Assembly (NCBI GenBank): GCA_001630475.1
Contig: KV419424.1
Coordinates: 250,931 to 314,930, forward strand
DNA length: 64,000 bases
DNA from: Sistotremastrum niveocremeum HHB9708
Taxonomy: Eukaryota > Basidiomycota > Agaricomycetes > Sistotremastrales > Sistotremastraceae
Reading direction: 5' to 3'
The position numbers and the translations under genes were made by a program. The first letter of the stretch is position 1; each line of letters starts with the position of its first letter. Under the pieces are notes generated by a model. The model was not told the DNA's origin, did not search any database, and saw only the letters and a program-made list of their open reading frames with translations. Below are positions 22,825-33,479 of the stretch, piece after piece.

Positions 22825-25070
22825 TCATATTAAGGACTTGCTCATATAAGGGCTGTCCAGTTCATAGCCTAAACGACGATAATAATCTCTTGTCCCGACC
22901 CCTGTTTAATGCGTGTCAGACATGGCACTCAGAGCAAGAAGTTGACGGACCTGAGATCACTGCTAACTTGATACTGCCGTGCTCCTCACGAGCTATTCGC
23001 TCAGCCTCCTCCATCAACAATGTTCCAAATCCCTAAAATATACGTCAGGCAGCAGGGTACAGATATCTCCAGCCGCTTACTTGGTGTTGGAATTTCGTAG
23101 GGTCTCGACCGTGAACCGGCACAGCAGTCCCATACACGTGCAATTCACGAACGATGCTGCACCCCCCTTCGTCTCCTTCTTTCCGAACCAGTTCTGGTCT
23201 GAAGGTGCCTTCCTCAGAACATTTCCGAAGTCTCAGAAGTCCAACAAGAATATCCTTTTCGGGATCCTCATATGACAAAAATGTTTCCCAGCCGCCGTTG
23301 GCAGTGTAATCTCGACGTAAGAGCTCTACGGACTCTGGCCGGACTTTGTGATGGATCTCATGGATCTGATTAAGGGGATCAGTCACATTCGACAATATTT
23401 TAAGCTTTCACTCACGCCAACTTCGCGGAATCGGACGTCTCTACATTCTGCTCCGAAGTCCTTCATTCGATTGAGAGCGAGCTCTCGAAGGTTTCCCGAA
23501 TTCTCACAACCGCTGGACACTAACGGCAGAGGGATATCTCTGACCAAGAAATCAGTAAAAATTTGATCCTCGCCAGATTTTGTGTCATGCCTTTGAACAC
23601 GGTACACTCGAGTCCATGGCGGCACTAGCGCAAGTATTCGAGCCACAACATCCACCAAGACGTTGGGCGTATAATTCTTGTACCTGCCCGTCCTCCAAAG
23701 TTCATAGAGCCCGGTACCTCTAATGACGAGTGTGGGATATATTTTCAACCCGTCTGATCGGAACGCAGGGTTTTCAAAATATTCCTGAAGGATGAAACTG
23801 AGTACTAAGAACCAAGACTTATTGTGGATATACCTTGAACTGCTCCATATCTCTCTCCACGCCGACATTGGGTAAGTCGGGCATCATATGAGCAACGACT
23901 TTGAACCCGGCATCCTTTGCAAGATGAAATGACTCTGAGACTGCACGGACAGTGTGCCCTCGGTTCGTGTCCCGTGCCACATCTTCGTATACCGATTGCA
24001 CCCCGATCTCGAGTCGTGTGCACCCATAACGAAGCATTTGGCTCGGAGCGCATCAGTTACTTGATCTCTTCGAACATTCGGGAGATAAATGGTACCTTAA
24101 GTGTGGCCGTAAGCAATAATCCGGTCTGGTCTCGATAGTGATTCCAATTGCTTTTGATTTGCTTTGCTCTGAAAATCTGGGAAAAACATTAGAGTCCCGT
24201 ATCAATCGGGGATGTTAAGAACCAACCTGACAGCCTCATCCATGTCCGTTCCAGTAAAGCCAGAAAGGGCATTGTGAAGTTGCGCGATGAACTTGTTGCG
24301 ATAGTCCTCCGGCATACTCATGAATGTTCCTCCCATGATAATGAATTCAATCTACAACAATAAGCATGCGAACCGACGACGAAACGAAGCACTCACTTTG
24401 TCAACGCTGTGACCCAAACTTTTCAATTGCTCCACTCTGCCTCTCGTTTGTTCGTAGGGATCGTATCGTGCACGGATCGCTCTCATACTCGTCGGTTCAT
24501 AGCCTGTATAGCTCTGAGTACTGTAATCAAAATCTGAATCCGGTCCTCCAGGGCAATAGCTAGTGAATCACTTTAGCACACCAGCGATCAAGACGAAGAA
24601 GGCACATACACACATATATTTCCCGTCATCGCAATATGGGGACATCTATGAGGTTTGCACATAACAGCCACCACAGCGATCTGAAGATAACCATAAGCCC
24701 CTCGTCCGTCATCGACATGGAAGACACACTGACACCGCTGGCAGTGCGTATTGGCCTCGCTTTCAACTTGGGCAACAAAGCTTTCTTGTACTCATCAGGA
24801 ACAGCGCTGATGATGTCCACAAGTCGAGGAACGCCCCCATAGGAGAATTTCTTGCTCAGTCTTGATCGGATTTCGTTCAGGTTCACGGTTTTGCCTTCAT
24901 CGTGTGCTTTGATCAGCTCAAGCGCTATTGCCGAGGATACTCTGAGTAGTTGTTCAGCTTGTGAAGGTCCTTTGGTAATGGCAGAGATGAATGGTTGATC
25001 AGAACTATTATTTTAAATTGGCTGACCTTGTGTCGAGACGGCCGTCGGCATCTTTACCCTGTCGGAACAT
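22825..25070 (-). CDS. ELP3: Elongator catalytic subunit Elp3 (radical SAM / acetyltransferase)
   Basis: Elp3 catalyses acetyl-CoA-dependent modification of wobble uridine (cm5U/mcm5U) in tRNA within Elongator. Seen from the N terminus: '[19 protein letters not shown]'; the radical SAM cysteine cluster split by an intron ('[19 protein letters not shown]'); '[20 protein letters not shown]'; '[11 protein letters not shown]'; '[20 protein letters not shown]'; '[10 protein letters not shown]'; and the C-terminal GNAT domain with '[20 protein letters not shown]' and the acetyl-CoA loop 'QHQGFGTLL'. The last exon ends '[19 protein letters not shown]'. There are many short introns. The start is uncertain: I favour the ATG at 25070 spliced as 'MFRQ' to '[13 protein letters not shown]', since the frame before the latter has no ATG. 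Confidence 0.93.
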
Positions 25071-25272
25071 CGGATCCAAATTTTTCTGACTTCGGCGACC
25101 AAACTGCAAACCCAAAACTGCATTCAAGAAAAATATACAGCTTGGCACTTCTGGATACAACATTCTATGCTCGATTGTCTGTGAAAACTACATCTAAGAA
25201 CTGTCAATGACCTCGCCTGAAGGTCGAGCAGGGCCCCTGGCTATTTTACTACGGGAAACGAATTTCCCCTTG

Positions 25273-26520
25273 CTATGAATACTGGTGCTTTCTATTCCGG
25301 GCGACAAAAAATACTTCGCAGCATCTATCTGACAGTGCAGCCACGACGGCTGACTTGAATAAATGTGGCTCCCATGAAGGTCCACAAAAGTCTAGTGTGT
25401 CGATATTGGGGACGAACGAGAACCTGCATGCGATCAATCCTAGAATCATTGGCTGGAATCCTATACTCGGAGGATCCGTCGCAATGATCAATCGCCTCAA
25501 TTTCAGAAGCGGATTGTCTAGAATGGATTGTCGAAAGCTCGTCGAATCAATTTCGAGAGTGTGGAGTTTGCCCATCCGAGCCAAGGACGGACCAATTTCG
25601 TCCTTGTAATTCGACACTCCTCGAAGGCACACGGACTCTAGATTGCGGAGCAAATCCAAAGCGCGCGGGATGAGATTCGGGTGTGTCAAAGGGTAAGAGC
25701 AGTTGATGAGCCTTAGCTCACGAAGAGTATTGCGGAAAAGGTCTAGGAAGTGGGAGAACTGGGGACCCCATATCTCGCACGAGTCTAAAGTGAGGCTTCT
25801 CAGGGCCCACCTTCCCCGCCGTTCTATAACAGTGGGGACGATCCTTCCAGTGCGAGAGCGCAACATGTCGAAATCGTATTGGGACAAGGTGAGTTCTTTG
25901 ATGGGCAGGTCAAGGAATGATTGCCCTCTAGGCGCGCTAGAGCAGAGGTCGAACCTGCATCGTCTGGACGACTGTCGATGTCGGACGTTCGTAAGGTGGA
26001 GGGAGGAAAGATGTGGTAGGGCGGATGGGGTCAAGGGAAGGCTGAAATTATGCCTGATTTTATAGGTGGGGATATCCAATCTTTGAATGCCGGTGCAGAT
26101 GCTGATGAGTTTAGCATGCAGGGCTCTATGTCGTCCGTTACGGTCGTTCTCGGAGGTACTTCTACGCCATGGCTCCGGGAGCGTGAGCTCTTCGACGAGA
26201 GTGACCAAGGACGGATTGGATTTCAGCGTTCGTAGCAAAAGTCTGCAGCTTTTCTGGTTCGTGGGACTGGGCTGAACATAGAGAGCGCGAAGACTCAAGG
26301 TATGCCATAGCCTGCAGACACGGATCGTGCTGGAGAGTGTAGCTTGGACTTGGATTCTAGAGTCGACAGGATCAGATATATATCTGAAGATGTCCTGCCA
26401 AAGCTCCATTGGCATGATCTTCTCTGCAGAACGTAGCTCTGGATGGTCTGAGCGGTTCTGGCTCGCGACGTCAGAGTCGCGACTGATATGCCATGAGTTA
26501 AAGCGACGAACTGGATGCAT
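25273..26520 (-). CDS. F-box-like protein with leucine-rich region
   Basis: A 415-residue single-exon protein. An F-box-like N-terminal segment is visible ('IMPMELWQDIFRYISDP' then 'VCRLWHTLSLRALY'), followed by irregular leucine-rich stretches ('LRSLTLDSCEIWGPQFSHFL', 'LRELRLINCSYPLTHPNLIP'). This architecture is expanded in agaricomycetes, where such proteins are assumed to be SCF substrate receptors; no substrate can be named. It is divergent from a second F-box gene, 337 bp away. Confidence 0.75.
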   Translation of the reverse strand: MHPVRRFNSWHISRDSDVASQNRSDHPELRSAEKIMPMELWQDIFRYISDPVDSRIQVQATLSSTIRVCRLWHTLSLRALYVQPSPTNQKSCRLLLRTLKSNPSLVTLVEELTLPEPWRRSTSENDRNGRHRALHAKLISICTGIQRLDIPTYKIRHNFSLPLTPSALPHLSSLHLTNVRHRQSSRRCRFDLCSSAPRGQSFLDLPIKELTLSQYDFDMLRSRTGRIVPTVIERRGRWALRSLTLDSCEIWGPQFSHFLDLFRNTLRELRLINCSYPLTHPNLIPRALDLLRNLESVCLRGVSNYKDEIGPSLARMGKLHTLEIDSTSFRQSILDNPLLKLRRLIIATDPPSIGFQPMILGLIACRFSFVPNIDTLDFCGPSWEPHLFKSAVVAALSDRCCEVFFVARNRKHQYS

Positions 26521-26857
26521 GGTGGGCAGGATTGATTGGGGGCGGTCTGGATGGCAGTGGGAGAGTGCTCTAAATAGTGATTTGGGCTTACTAGAAGAGG
26601 TTCACTGCCCAAACGCCGCACTCCCTGAAGATGACCTAACCGACTCGGGTTCCTTCCAAAAAAGGAAACTCAATCTGCTTCCGTTGCTCACGTGACCTGC
26701 TCCTGCATCTCTAAATATTCGCTCTCGCCTCACTTGATCGCCGCTCGTCGACCTCAGCTCTGTGCGGAACGACGACGACGCACTCGAGATGTTTGACGTC
26801 TGATAGCAAGTAATTGTCGGCCATCAACGCTGCCCCTTTCGGAATCCGGAGTCGGCC
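26521..26857. promoter_or_regulatory. Divergent promoter between two F-box genes
   Basis: A 337-bp head-to-head spacer. It contains one CACGTG box (26689-26694, in TCACGTGAC context), which could serve both directions. No TATA box was recognised. Confidence 0.4.
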
Positions 26858-28588
26858 ATGGCTCGTCTTCTGGATTTGCCCGTCGAGGTCCTTCCCTTGA
26901 TCTTGACGCATATTCTTAAATCACATCATCTCACGCTTATCTGTCTCGTCAGTCACACGTTCCTATACTATGCTCGTCCGCTTCTCTACAAGCGTATCTT
27001 TATCTATGCATGGCATCGTCAAGGAAAGACCAAGGTGCTGATTTTCACGAGACAGTGTCCGTGACACTACGACGGGCCCGGAGCTGACTATCGGCAGGTC
27101 ATACAGCTCTTCACGACATTGGCCCGGAAGCCAGAGTTGGCAGCTCTCGTAGGCGTACTAGGTTCGAGGCTTCGAGCACTTGCTTCTCGTGAGAGTGCTA
27201 AGCGTTGGATTACCGTCAGAGATGCGTGATTTCCCCAAAGCCCTCTCAGTTGAGGAACAGGACCGCCTCATGGATCTATGCATCACTGGTCTCAAGAATT
27301 GCATCAATCTTCGCTCATGCACATGGACTCGAGACGGTTCTCTGACGACACCTCTTCTCAGAGCACTTCTCTCCTCCTCCACGCTACAAGAATTCTCTTT
27401 GAATGGACACTATGAAGGGCATTACGACCCAACCCTCCTGCTTCAATTCTCAAGGTTGCAGAAACTCACAATTATAATGCCAAGCAGTGATATCATCAGC
27501 TTGCTACCTGCTTGGCTCGGAGCCTGTAGTGAAACCCTGAAGAGTCTATCCTTAATCTGCAAAGCGCGTGTCTTCCTATCATCGCACTTCGGAAAATTAA
27601 CAGTGTTCTTAGGCCTCGCCGAGATTGACAGATGAGATCTTATCGTCTGCGGCAGAATCGCTGTCTTCGCTGCAGCGGTTGCATCTAGCAGGATGCACGA
27701 AAATTACCCACAAGGGTATTCTCGCCGTGATGAGGGTGAATCCCTCTTTGGTTTCATTAGGATTGGAAGGCCTGTCACCCACATTCGTACGCAGTAATCA
27801 AACCGAAAATCGACTCTGACTGACAGGCCTTCTCCAATTAATAGGATATGGAAGAACTTTCAGGTCACTGCACGAGCCACGATCTTACTTCGCTGCTACG
27901 CTCTTTAACCCTAACTATGCCATCCTCGGGCAATATTGACAAGTGGTTCAATCAAGTTCTATCTCTCGTAAAAGAATCGCCGTTAGAAGAGTTTCAGATC
28001 TATACAGTCGGAGGAGATCTGGTAACCGGACGCGCACTGAGTGAGGATTTCGTGGCCCGAATAGTGGGTGCACATAGCCATCGTCTGCGCAAGTTTGCCG
28101 TTCAGAGGCTAAGGACAAGTATGCAAGTCATCGGCATGATCTGCCAGAACTGTCCTATGTTGGAGCAGCTCTATGTCGTGCTCGAAGATAGAAACTGGGT
28201 ACGAAAGATTCTCCTTCAGCTCGCGCTATGCTTCACGATGTGCAGGGAGCGCTTGGGCAATGTCTTTCAACTGCGAGCAATCTACGAATGCTGCACATCA
28301 ACTTTCCGCCCGACACTCTAGGCGAAGACGAGCGACCCATTCTATCGGAAAGTGAAATGCTGTTTATCGCACAACATTGCGGACCAAGATTGGTCCAATT
28401 CGGAGCCTCGACTAGAGTTCGCCTGGTAACGCTCTCCCGCAAACGCTCTTCACTGGCTCAATGATTTTGATCTGCAGGTGGAACGAACAGCATTCAGAGA
28501 CGGAGACGGAGAGATCCATACAGGGATGAAACTCGTACCATACGAGAGTCCCGAGATCCCAGAACAGTTTCTGGTACAGCAAGCCTAA
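26858..28588 (+). CDS. F-box/leucine-rich-repeat protein
   Basis: The N terminus 'MARLLDLPVEVLPLILTHIL' with 'LICLVSHTFLYYARPLLYKR' is a compact F-box. The rest is leucine-rich with repeats such as 'LQEFSLNGHYEG', 'LQRLHLAGCTKITHKGILAV' and 'LRKFAVQRLRTSMQVIGMIC'. About five introns are needed (near 27034-27097, 27159-27207, 27575-27625, 27788-27846, 28198-28228 and 28424-28478); some boundaries are approximate. The last exon ends 'EIPEQFLVQQA'. Likely an SCF receptor; substrate unknown. Its stop is 31 bp from the convergent MDM12 stop. Confidence 0.7.
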
Positions 28589-28619
28589 CGTCGATCGGCA
28601 GAAGGCGACCGAGTATAGA

Positions 28620-29726
28620 CTAGGGCAAAATAATAGTGTGAAAGTTGGGGAACACGAGTTCTTCCTCGACCGTTTTGCGAATGACATCCTGGATGAACTT
28701 TTCAACCCGCGTCACGTTCTTGAGAACATGCTTATCGGCCTGTCCGATCTCAGATTCAATGAAGATCGAGGGTAAGATTCGCGTGCCAACGGGAAGCGGT
28801 TTGGATGGCATAGGACCTTCGGGATCAGGCGGGGTATGATCCTGGGAGCTTCTGCTCTGTCGATCACCAGCAGGTCCGTATGGATCAAGGTCGTCGAGTA
28901 AGCAAATGTGTACTCGGCCGCGCTTGCCTTCGTATGCTACAACGATTTCAGTGTTGAGCACCAAGCTGGTAACACAGAGTTTGATGGGAAGGGACATGAA
29001 GACTGGGGAAGGGTAGTTGATTAGCAATGAGGTTGAGATACTGAGTCGAATGTCTGAGTGGTATGCGACACGAAAGTGAAGTTGCAGATTTGGCTGCTGC
29101 ACGTCGTCCTCTGGCTGCAGAGTTTGTGCTGCAGCTGAGCTGGGACCGACTGATTCGGGGGGCGGTGGAGCTGGAGGCTGAGGAACGGGAGTCGAATGTC
29201 CTGGATATGTGTGCGAGCGAGCAGTTGGCTGACCAAAAAGCGACGGGTTCAGAGGAAATGGTGGCCGCGAGTCGTAGTAATTTGGGAGGCTGGATGTGCC
29301 CCATAAATCAGGAGAATGTAAGCCTCCTGGACTTGTTCTGACTGATTCTGCAGATGGGCCTCGCGCATAACGCAAATGAGGGGGGAGATGATGATATGCT
29401 GGTCCTCCCTCAGACGCTGCACCCCGGTTCATCGCCTTGCGCGAAACCCATTCGAAGGCGTCCTCGTCTGCTTCATCACCGCTCACTTTCACAGGATCCC
29501 CGTGGTCTTCAAGGTCGTCGTCGTCTGCATCCAGAAAGTCCCGATAGATATCCCGAATGTCGACGATTTCGACGTCGGGATGTACGACGCCAAAATCCAA
29601 TGAAGTGACTTGAACAGGACCAATAAAAGATGGGCGTGGTGTGTTCTGAAGCTGTCGATTAATCATGTCAACTAGATTTTCTGCTAGTGTAGAGTCGAGC
29701 GAACTCCATTCTAAATCGATGGACAT
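28620..29726 (-). CDS. MDM12: ERMES subunit Mdm12 (SMP domain)
   Basis: Mdm12 links Mmm1 (ER) and Mdm10/Mdm34 (mitochondrial outer membrane) in the ER-mitochondria encounter structure and carries phospholipids in its SMP domain. The start 'MSIDLEWSSLDSTLAENLVD' matches the family N terminus; the open frame continues upstream, but MSIDLEW is the expected start. The SMP core is in two halves: 'TPRPSFIGPVQVTSLDFG' and 'LQLHFRVAYHSDIRLSISTS' to 'IFIESEIG', with the C-terminal 'VEKFIQDVIRKTVEEELVFP'. A long acidic and Pro-rich insertion separates them, as in other basidiomycetes. No intron is required. It is divergent from the glutaredoxin-like gene with 49 bp between start codons. Confidence 0.93.
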   Translation of the reverse strand: MSIDLEWSSLDSTLAENLVDMINRQLQNTPRPSFIGPVQVTSLDFGVVHPDVEIVDIRDIYRDFLDADDDDLEDHGDPVKVSGDEADEDAFEWVSRKAMNRGAASEGGPAYHHLPPHLRYARGPSAESVRTSPGGLHSPDLWGTSSLPNYYDSRPPFPLNPSLFGQPTARSHTYPGHSTPVPQPPAPPPPESVGPSSAAAQTLQPEDDVQQPNLQLHFRVAYHSDIRLSISTSLLINYPSPVFMSLPIKLCVTSLVLNTEIVVAYEGKRGRVHICLLDDLDPYGPAGDRQSRSSQDHTPPDPEGPMPSKPLPVGTRILPSIFIESEIGQADKHVLKNVTRVEKFIQDVIRKTVEEELVFPNFHTIILP

Positions 29727-29775
29727 CGTCTTCAGTGGCAGCCGGCCGTTTTGTTGTGTTTGGCTTGACTCGGAC

Positions 29776-30184
29776 ATGCTGCGTCGAGCATTGCCCAAAT
29801 TCACACTCTTTACTGGCCCATCGTGTTCATTGTGCGATATAGCGAAAGCCGAGTTGAAGAAAGTTAGGGAATCAGTATGTTCCTTACTATTTGATAGAAT
29901 GTTCACTCATGAGCACGCAGAGGCCGTTCGAGCTCGAAACGATCAATATCCAGGATCGTGGGCATAGGAGGTGGAAAAAATTGTACGGCTGGTGGATTCC
30001 AGTCCTGCATCTTGAGGGTCAAGAAGTTGCAAAGGGTCGCTGGGACTCGAGCCATGTTCATCAAGCCTTGGATAAATGGGAAACTACTATGACCAACGAG
30101 CCGAATTCGAAGGCGACGGAGTCGAAGAGGGAGGCGGAGACGACGAATCTCCTTTCCCCTTCGCAGAATACTCCATCGACATAA
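29776..30184 (+). CDS. Glutaredoxin-like (DUF836) small redox protein
   Basis: A short thioredoxin-fold protein: 'LPKFTLFTGPSCSLCDIAKA' has the beta-alpha start with a CSLC active-site pair, and after one intron (about 29876-29920) the frame continues 'RPFELETINIQDRGHRRWKK', then 'WWIPVLHLEGQEVAKGRW', which contains the cis-Pro typical of the fold. This is the glutaredoxin-like DUF836 family (yeast YDR286C type), probably a mitochondrial or cytosolic redox protein of unknown substrate. The C-terminal tail after 'ALDKWETT' is not conserved and overlaps the next gene's frame by 109 bp. Confidence 0.8.
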
Positions 30185-31206
30185 CTCCTCAAGAAGTACT
30201 GTCATCTGACGATGTCATTCTTTATGATACCAGCGACTACATACCAATCGGCGAAGAGACCGTGTCAGATGATGAGGACGAAGTGACAGATTCGAGGTTC
30301 GTTCCTGCATATTATCACTCTTGTGATGTTCATGATCTTGTCAGGCGATGTTTCAATTGTGGTTCACCCTCGCATGGCGTTTCGTCTTGCCCAGAACCCC
30401 GCAATCCTGAACTTATAGCCCTCTCTCGCCAAATGTTCCTGTTTTACAATGATTCCACCTCCTCAATGCGTTTTCACGAGGGCATCGGCAAGCAATTAGC
30501 GAAGCTCTCGTTTATAGACGAGTTTCAATCAGGACGCGTACAAGGCCATCTCCTCCGAGAGGCCCTTGATCTCGATGAAGAACCAGAAATAAATGAAGAT
30601 TATCCCTGGTATTACAACATGATGCGCTGGGGGTATCCCCCAGGGTACTACTCGCGCTTCGACCCCAAGACACGCTGCCGTTCGCGCATTCTTGGTGTGG
30701 ATGCCCTCGAGATCTCCTCAGACGATGATGATCTCGCCATCTTTGGAGAAAGTGAAACGGATGTTGTGTATGGTGACATCCTCAAAATTCGCGATTCGCA
30801 GCACGAAGATCCAGAAAACGGTGCCGAATCGGGAAAAGAGAAACGCTGGGTCACCTGCTCGACTTCTCTTTTTCTTTCGGACATTCTGCCAGTTTACTCA
30901 AGAGCCCCTCTTCCGGACCCAGAGAGCACAAAAAGTGCAACTTTTACTAGTGATCGTGAAGATCTATGGCAAAGGCTTATACGGGAACAGAACCCAGTCG
31001 CCGCGGTTCATAAACCCCAGCTTAAAAGGACCCCGCCTCCACCTTGGCGGTGGCCTGGTGCGTTCACAACGCACGTATATCGCCTTCCAGGGTGTCACAC
31101 CCAAGAGCGCTCAAGCTCATCCCCTGCGCTCGACATACGTAGCAGCCCAAGCTCCAGGATGGACGACGATGAAGCTGAAGATCAGGACATGGATGTTTCA
31201 GATTAA
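30076..31206 (+). CDS. ZCCHC8-like zinc-knuckle protein with PSP domain
   Basis: A 376-residue single-exon frame with a CCHC zinc knuckle ('RCFNCGSPSHGVSSCPEP') followed by a PSP domain ('FIDEFQSGRVQGHLLREALD' to 'YYNMMRWGYPPGYYSRFDP'). Together these mark the ZCCHC8 family, which binds the Mtr4 helicase in the nuclear exosome-targeting (NEXT) complex and associates with splicing proteins. The N terminus is acidic. The only ATG upstream of the knuckle is at 30076, which places its first 109 bp inside the glutaredoxin-like gene in another frame; otherwise an unseen upstream exon is required. Confidence 0.8.
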   Translation: MGNYYDQRAEFEGDGVEEGGGDDESPFPFAEYSIDITPQEVLSSDDVILYDTSDYIPIGEETVSDDEDEVTDSRFVPAYYHSCDVHDLVRRCFNCGSPSHGVSSCPEPRNPELIALSRQMFLFYNDSTSSMRFHEGIGKQLAKLSFIDEFQSGRVQGHLLREALDLDEEPEINEDYPWYYNMMRWGYPPGYYSRFDPKTRCRSRILGVDALEISSDDDDLAIFGESETDVVYGDILKIRDSQHEDPENGAESGKEKRWVTCSTSLFLSDILPVYSRAPLPDPESTKSATFTSDREDLWQRLIREQNPVAAVHKPQLKRTPPPPWRWPGAFTTHVYRLPGCHTQERSSSSPALDIRSSPSSRMDDDEAEDQDMDVSD

Positions 31207-31606
31207 TAATATGGTAGCCATGCAAAACATCTCTATAGAATACCACGCACTGGAAAAAGAGTGAGGATAAAGGGAATGAACATGGATGATCAACAAATGC
31301 CGCAAGAGGAAAAAGTCTTCAAGACGGTTGAAGTAATGTACATAATAAAATACTTGCACCTCGTGCATAGAAAGACGAGAAAAGAAAGGACAGGAATTTG
31401 CATGTCCGACAAGCTTTGTGTCACTTGTACGAAATCATGATAATGTCCCACATGTGTGCAGAGAGAAAAGACAATGAAATGGAGAAAGGTGTGAATCTTC
31501 CAGTTCGAGTGCGTGGAAAAATTCTGATGTGTCAGTTGCGAGATAGATGTGCTGTTGGTCTAGGGACCAGATATAAAAATGAGTTTTTTTGTGTCCGGTA
31601 TCGCTA
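31207..31606. other. Convergent 3' flanks
   Basis: About 400 bp between the stops of the ZCCHC8-like and mucin-like genes. It is AT-rich, as expected for 3' untranslated sequence. No gene or structure was recognised. Confidence 0.6.
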
Positions 31607-33221
31607 CTATCGCTTGGAATAGGCAGGAGGCGCGTCAACAAGCTCAGAAGCTTCCGATGGACCTGGTCGGGGAGATGTGGGTCGAGGAGAACCAGCAGCT
31701 AATCGTCCGCCATCGGTATGTACAATGACATCCTGAGGCATAGGAGCGCTGGCTCGTCTCCTTCGATCCTTCAGTGGGATCATGGTGATTTCGGACCCAC
31801 TAGCGACCGGGCTGCTCATAGAAGCATGCCGTGAACGGGATACTTGGGTATCCGCATCTGTAGCATTGGCAAGATAATATGCGGAGGGAGGTTGTCGGAT
31901 AGAATGAGGCGAGCCGGGAGAAGTAGGAACCGTTGATTGCTCGCCACCTGACGGAGAGGATGGACCACTGTGGCTGGAGGGGCGCACGGCAAGTAGTGGC
32001 ATATCAGAAGCACCACTGGGCGTGCGCCCTTGACGCCATGGCTGGCTCGACGATGAAGTGTTGGGGCTTAATCCAGGTACGGAATCCAATCCGATGAGCT
32101 GAGGGCTCATGGAATCGCGAGAATGGACGCTGGCACCAGCGAATGACGCCGCTCTAGACTGTCGGTCTAATCCGGAGTTCCTCATCGTTGGAGAAGCCGG
32201 CGGTGTGAGTGATGGCGAGTGGGAATGAGAACCTCCTACTAATCCATACTAGAATACACAAATCATTCAATGATTAGTAGCAGATCAATGATCAAGGAAC
32301 GCACGCGATAGGGAGCTGGCTCCACATTGGCTGGGAGCTCGTCGTCATTCAGATCATATCGCTTTTCCCTTTCAAAGATGTCATCCCAAGCCTTTCGGCG
32401 ACGGCGCCTGGAAACGAGCGATTGAGTGAGATACGACCGAGTTGAAAATAATACGCACAGGAAAAACCAAATCACACCGACGATAGCAAACAAACCGAGA
32501 AAGCCACCAACCACGCCACCAGCTATTGGGGCTACATTGCTGCTGCTAGAGGATCCAGTGGGGCCATTGTCCATATTGAGAGTTGGAGAGGAGGAAGGGG
32601 ACACGAAAAAGGTGGAAGCAGGAGGCGTTGATGTGATGGTGACAAATTGCACAGTGACCTGGCCATCGATGGTCATGGAGGAAGCAGACGTGATAGTACT
32701 GGGGTCGGGGGTGGAAAGAGAGGCACTAAGACCTGGTGAAGAGGTGGTTGCCAAACTCGTCGTGTCTGGTGTGGTTGTAGGGGGTGGGTTGGCAGGCGAG
32801 GTGGGCGGTGTTGTGACTGGGTCCGGGGTGGTTATAGTATTGCCATTTGGAGGTGGCTGAGAAGGGCCTTGACTAGGACACGTAGAAAAGAGAGTCTGGG
32901 TGGGTACAGAGTTTGTCAAGGTTACCGGAACCGTCACGACAACTTGGTTTGTTATGGTGCTGACGGTGTCTAGACAAAAATAAGAACAGGAAAACATTGA
33001 AATTTCGTCGACAAACCAGGTGCTGTCGAGGTGACAGTAATGAGTCCCTCGGACGAGCAGGGGAGATTGGAAACGATTGAGACGAGACATGTCGTCTGTG
33101 TGCTGACCGCTGTCGTTCCAGAGATCGTCGTCACGGTCGTGGTGGTCGACGACTGGGTCGACTGGGAAGTGACGACCTCTGTCGAAAAGAGCGTCTCAGT
33201 TGGCGATGGGGTGCAGGCCAT
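31607..33221 (-). CDS. Mucin-like single-pass membrane protein
   Basis: Order of parts: a Thr/Ser-rich N-terminal region with a few cysteines, a Thr/Pro/Ser-rich stalk (about 32600-32880), one membrane segment ('VVGGFLGLFAIVGVIWFFL', about 32460-32520), a basic stop-transfer stretch ('RRRRRKAWDDIFEREKRYDL'), and a long Ser/Pro-rich tail ending 'DAPPAYSKR'. This resembles fungal cell-wall-sensor or mucin-like proteins (Wsc/Mid2 style) in shape only; there is no WSC domain. The first true in-frame ATG is at 33221; the frame upstream has only a GTG. No signal peptide is visible, so an upstream exon may be missing. Two or three introns are inferred. Confidence 0.65.
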
Positions 33222-33479
33222 GGATGGCGTAGAGAGCGCAGCCTCGAGGAGACCGAGGCTGTGGCCTTGACCACTCTTTGTTGACACTTGTTATTTTTCG
33301 GCCGGCTTCTTGAAACTCGTGCAGAAACTCGAGTTGGCTTCCACAAATTGTACATTTACACGGAATCTTTTAACAAAACTTGTACACATCCGCTAGCATC
33401 TTCGGAGACATGTAACAGCGGAAAGCAACGAGCGTAGAGGTTTCTCGAACAGATGCGCAGTCAAGCATGACGAGTCTTC

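Noticed and set aside
29727-29906. Upstream extension of MDM12 in the same frame
   Set aside because: It crosses the glutaredoxin-like start, and the family N terminus matches MSIDLEW.
33222-33287. Extension of the mucin-like protein to a start at 33287
   Set aside because: The codon there is GTG, not ATG, and adds no signal peptide.
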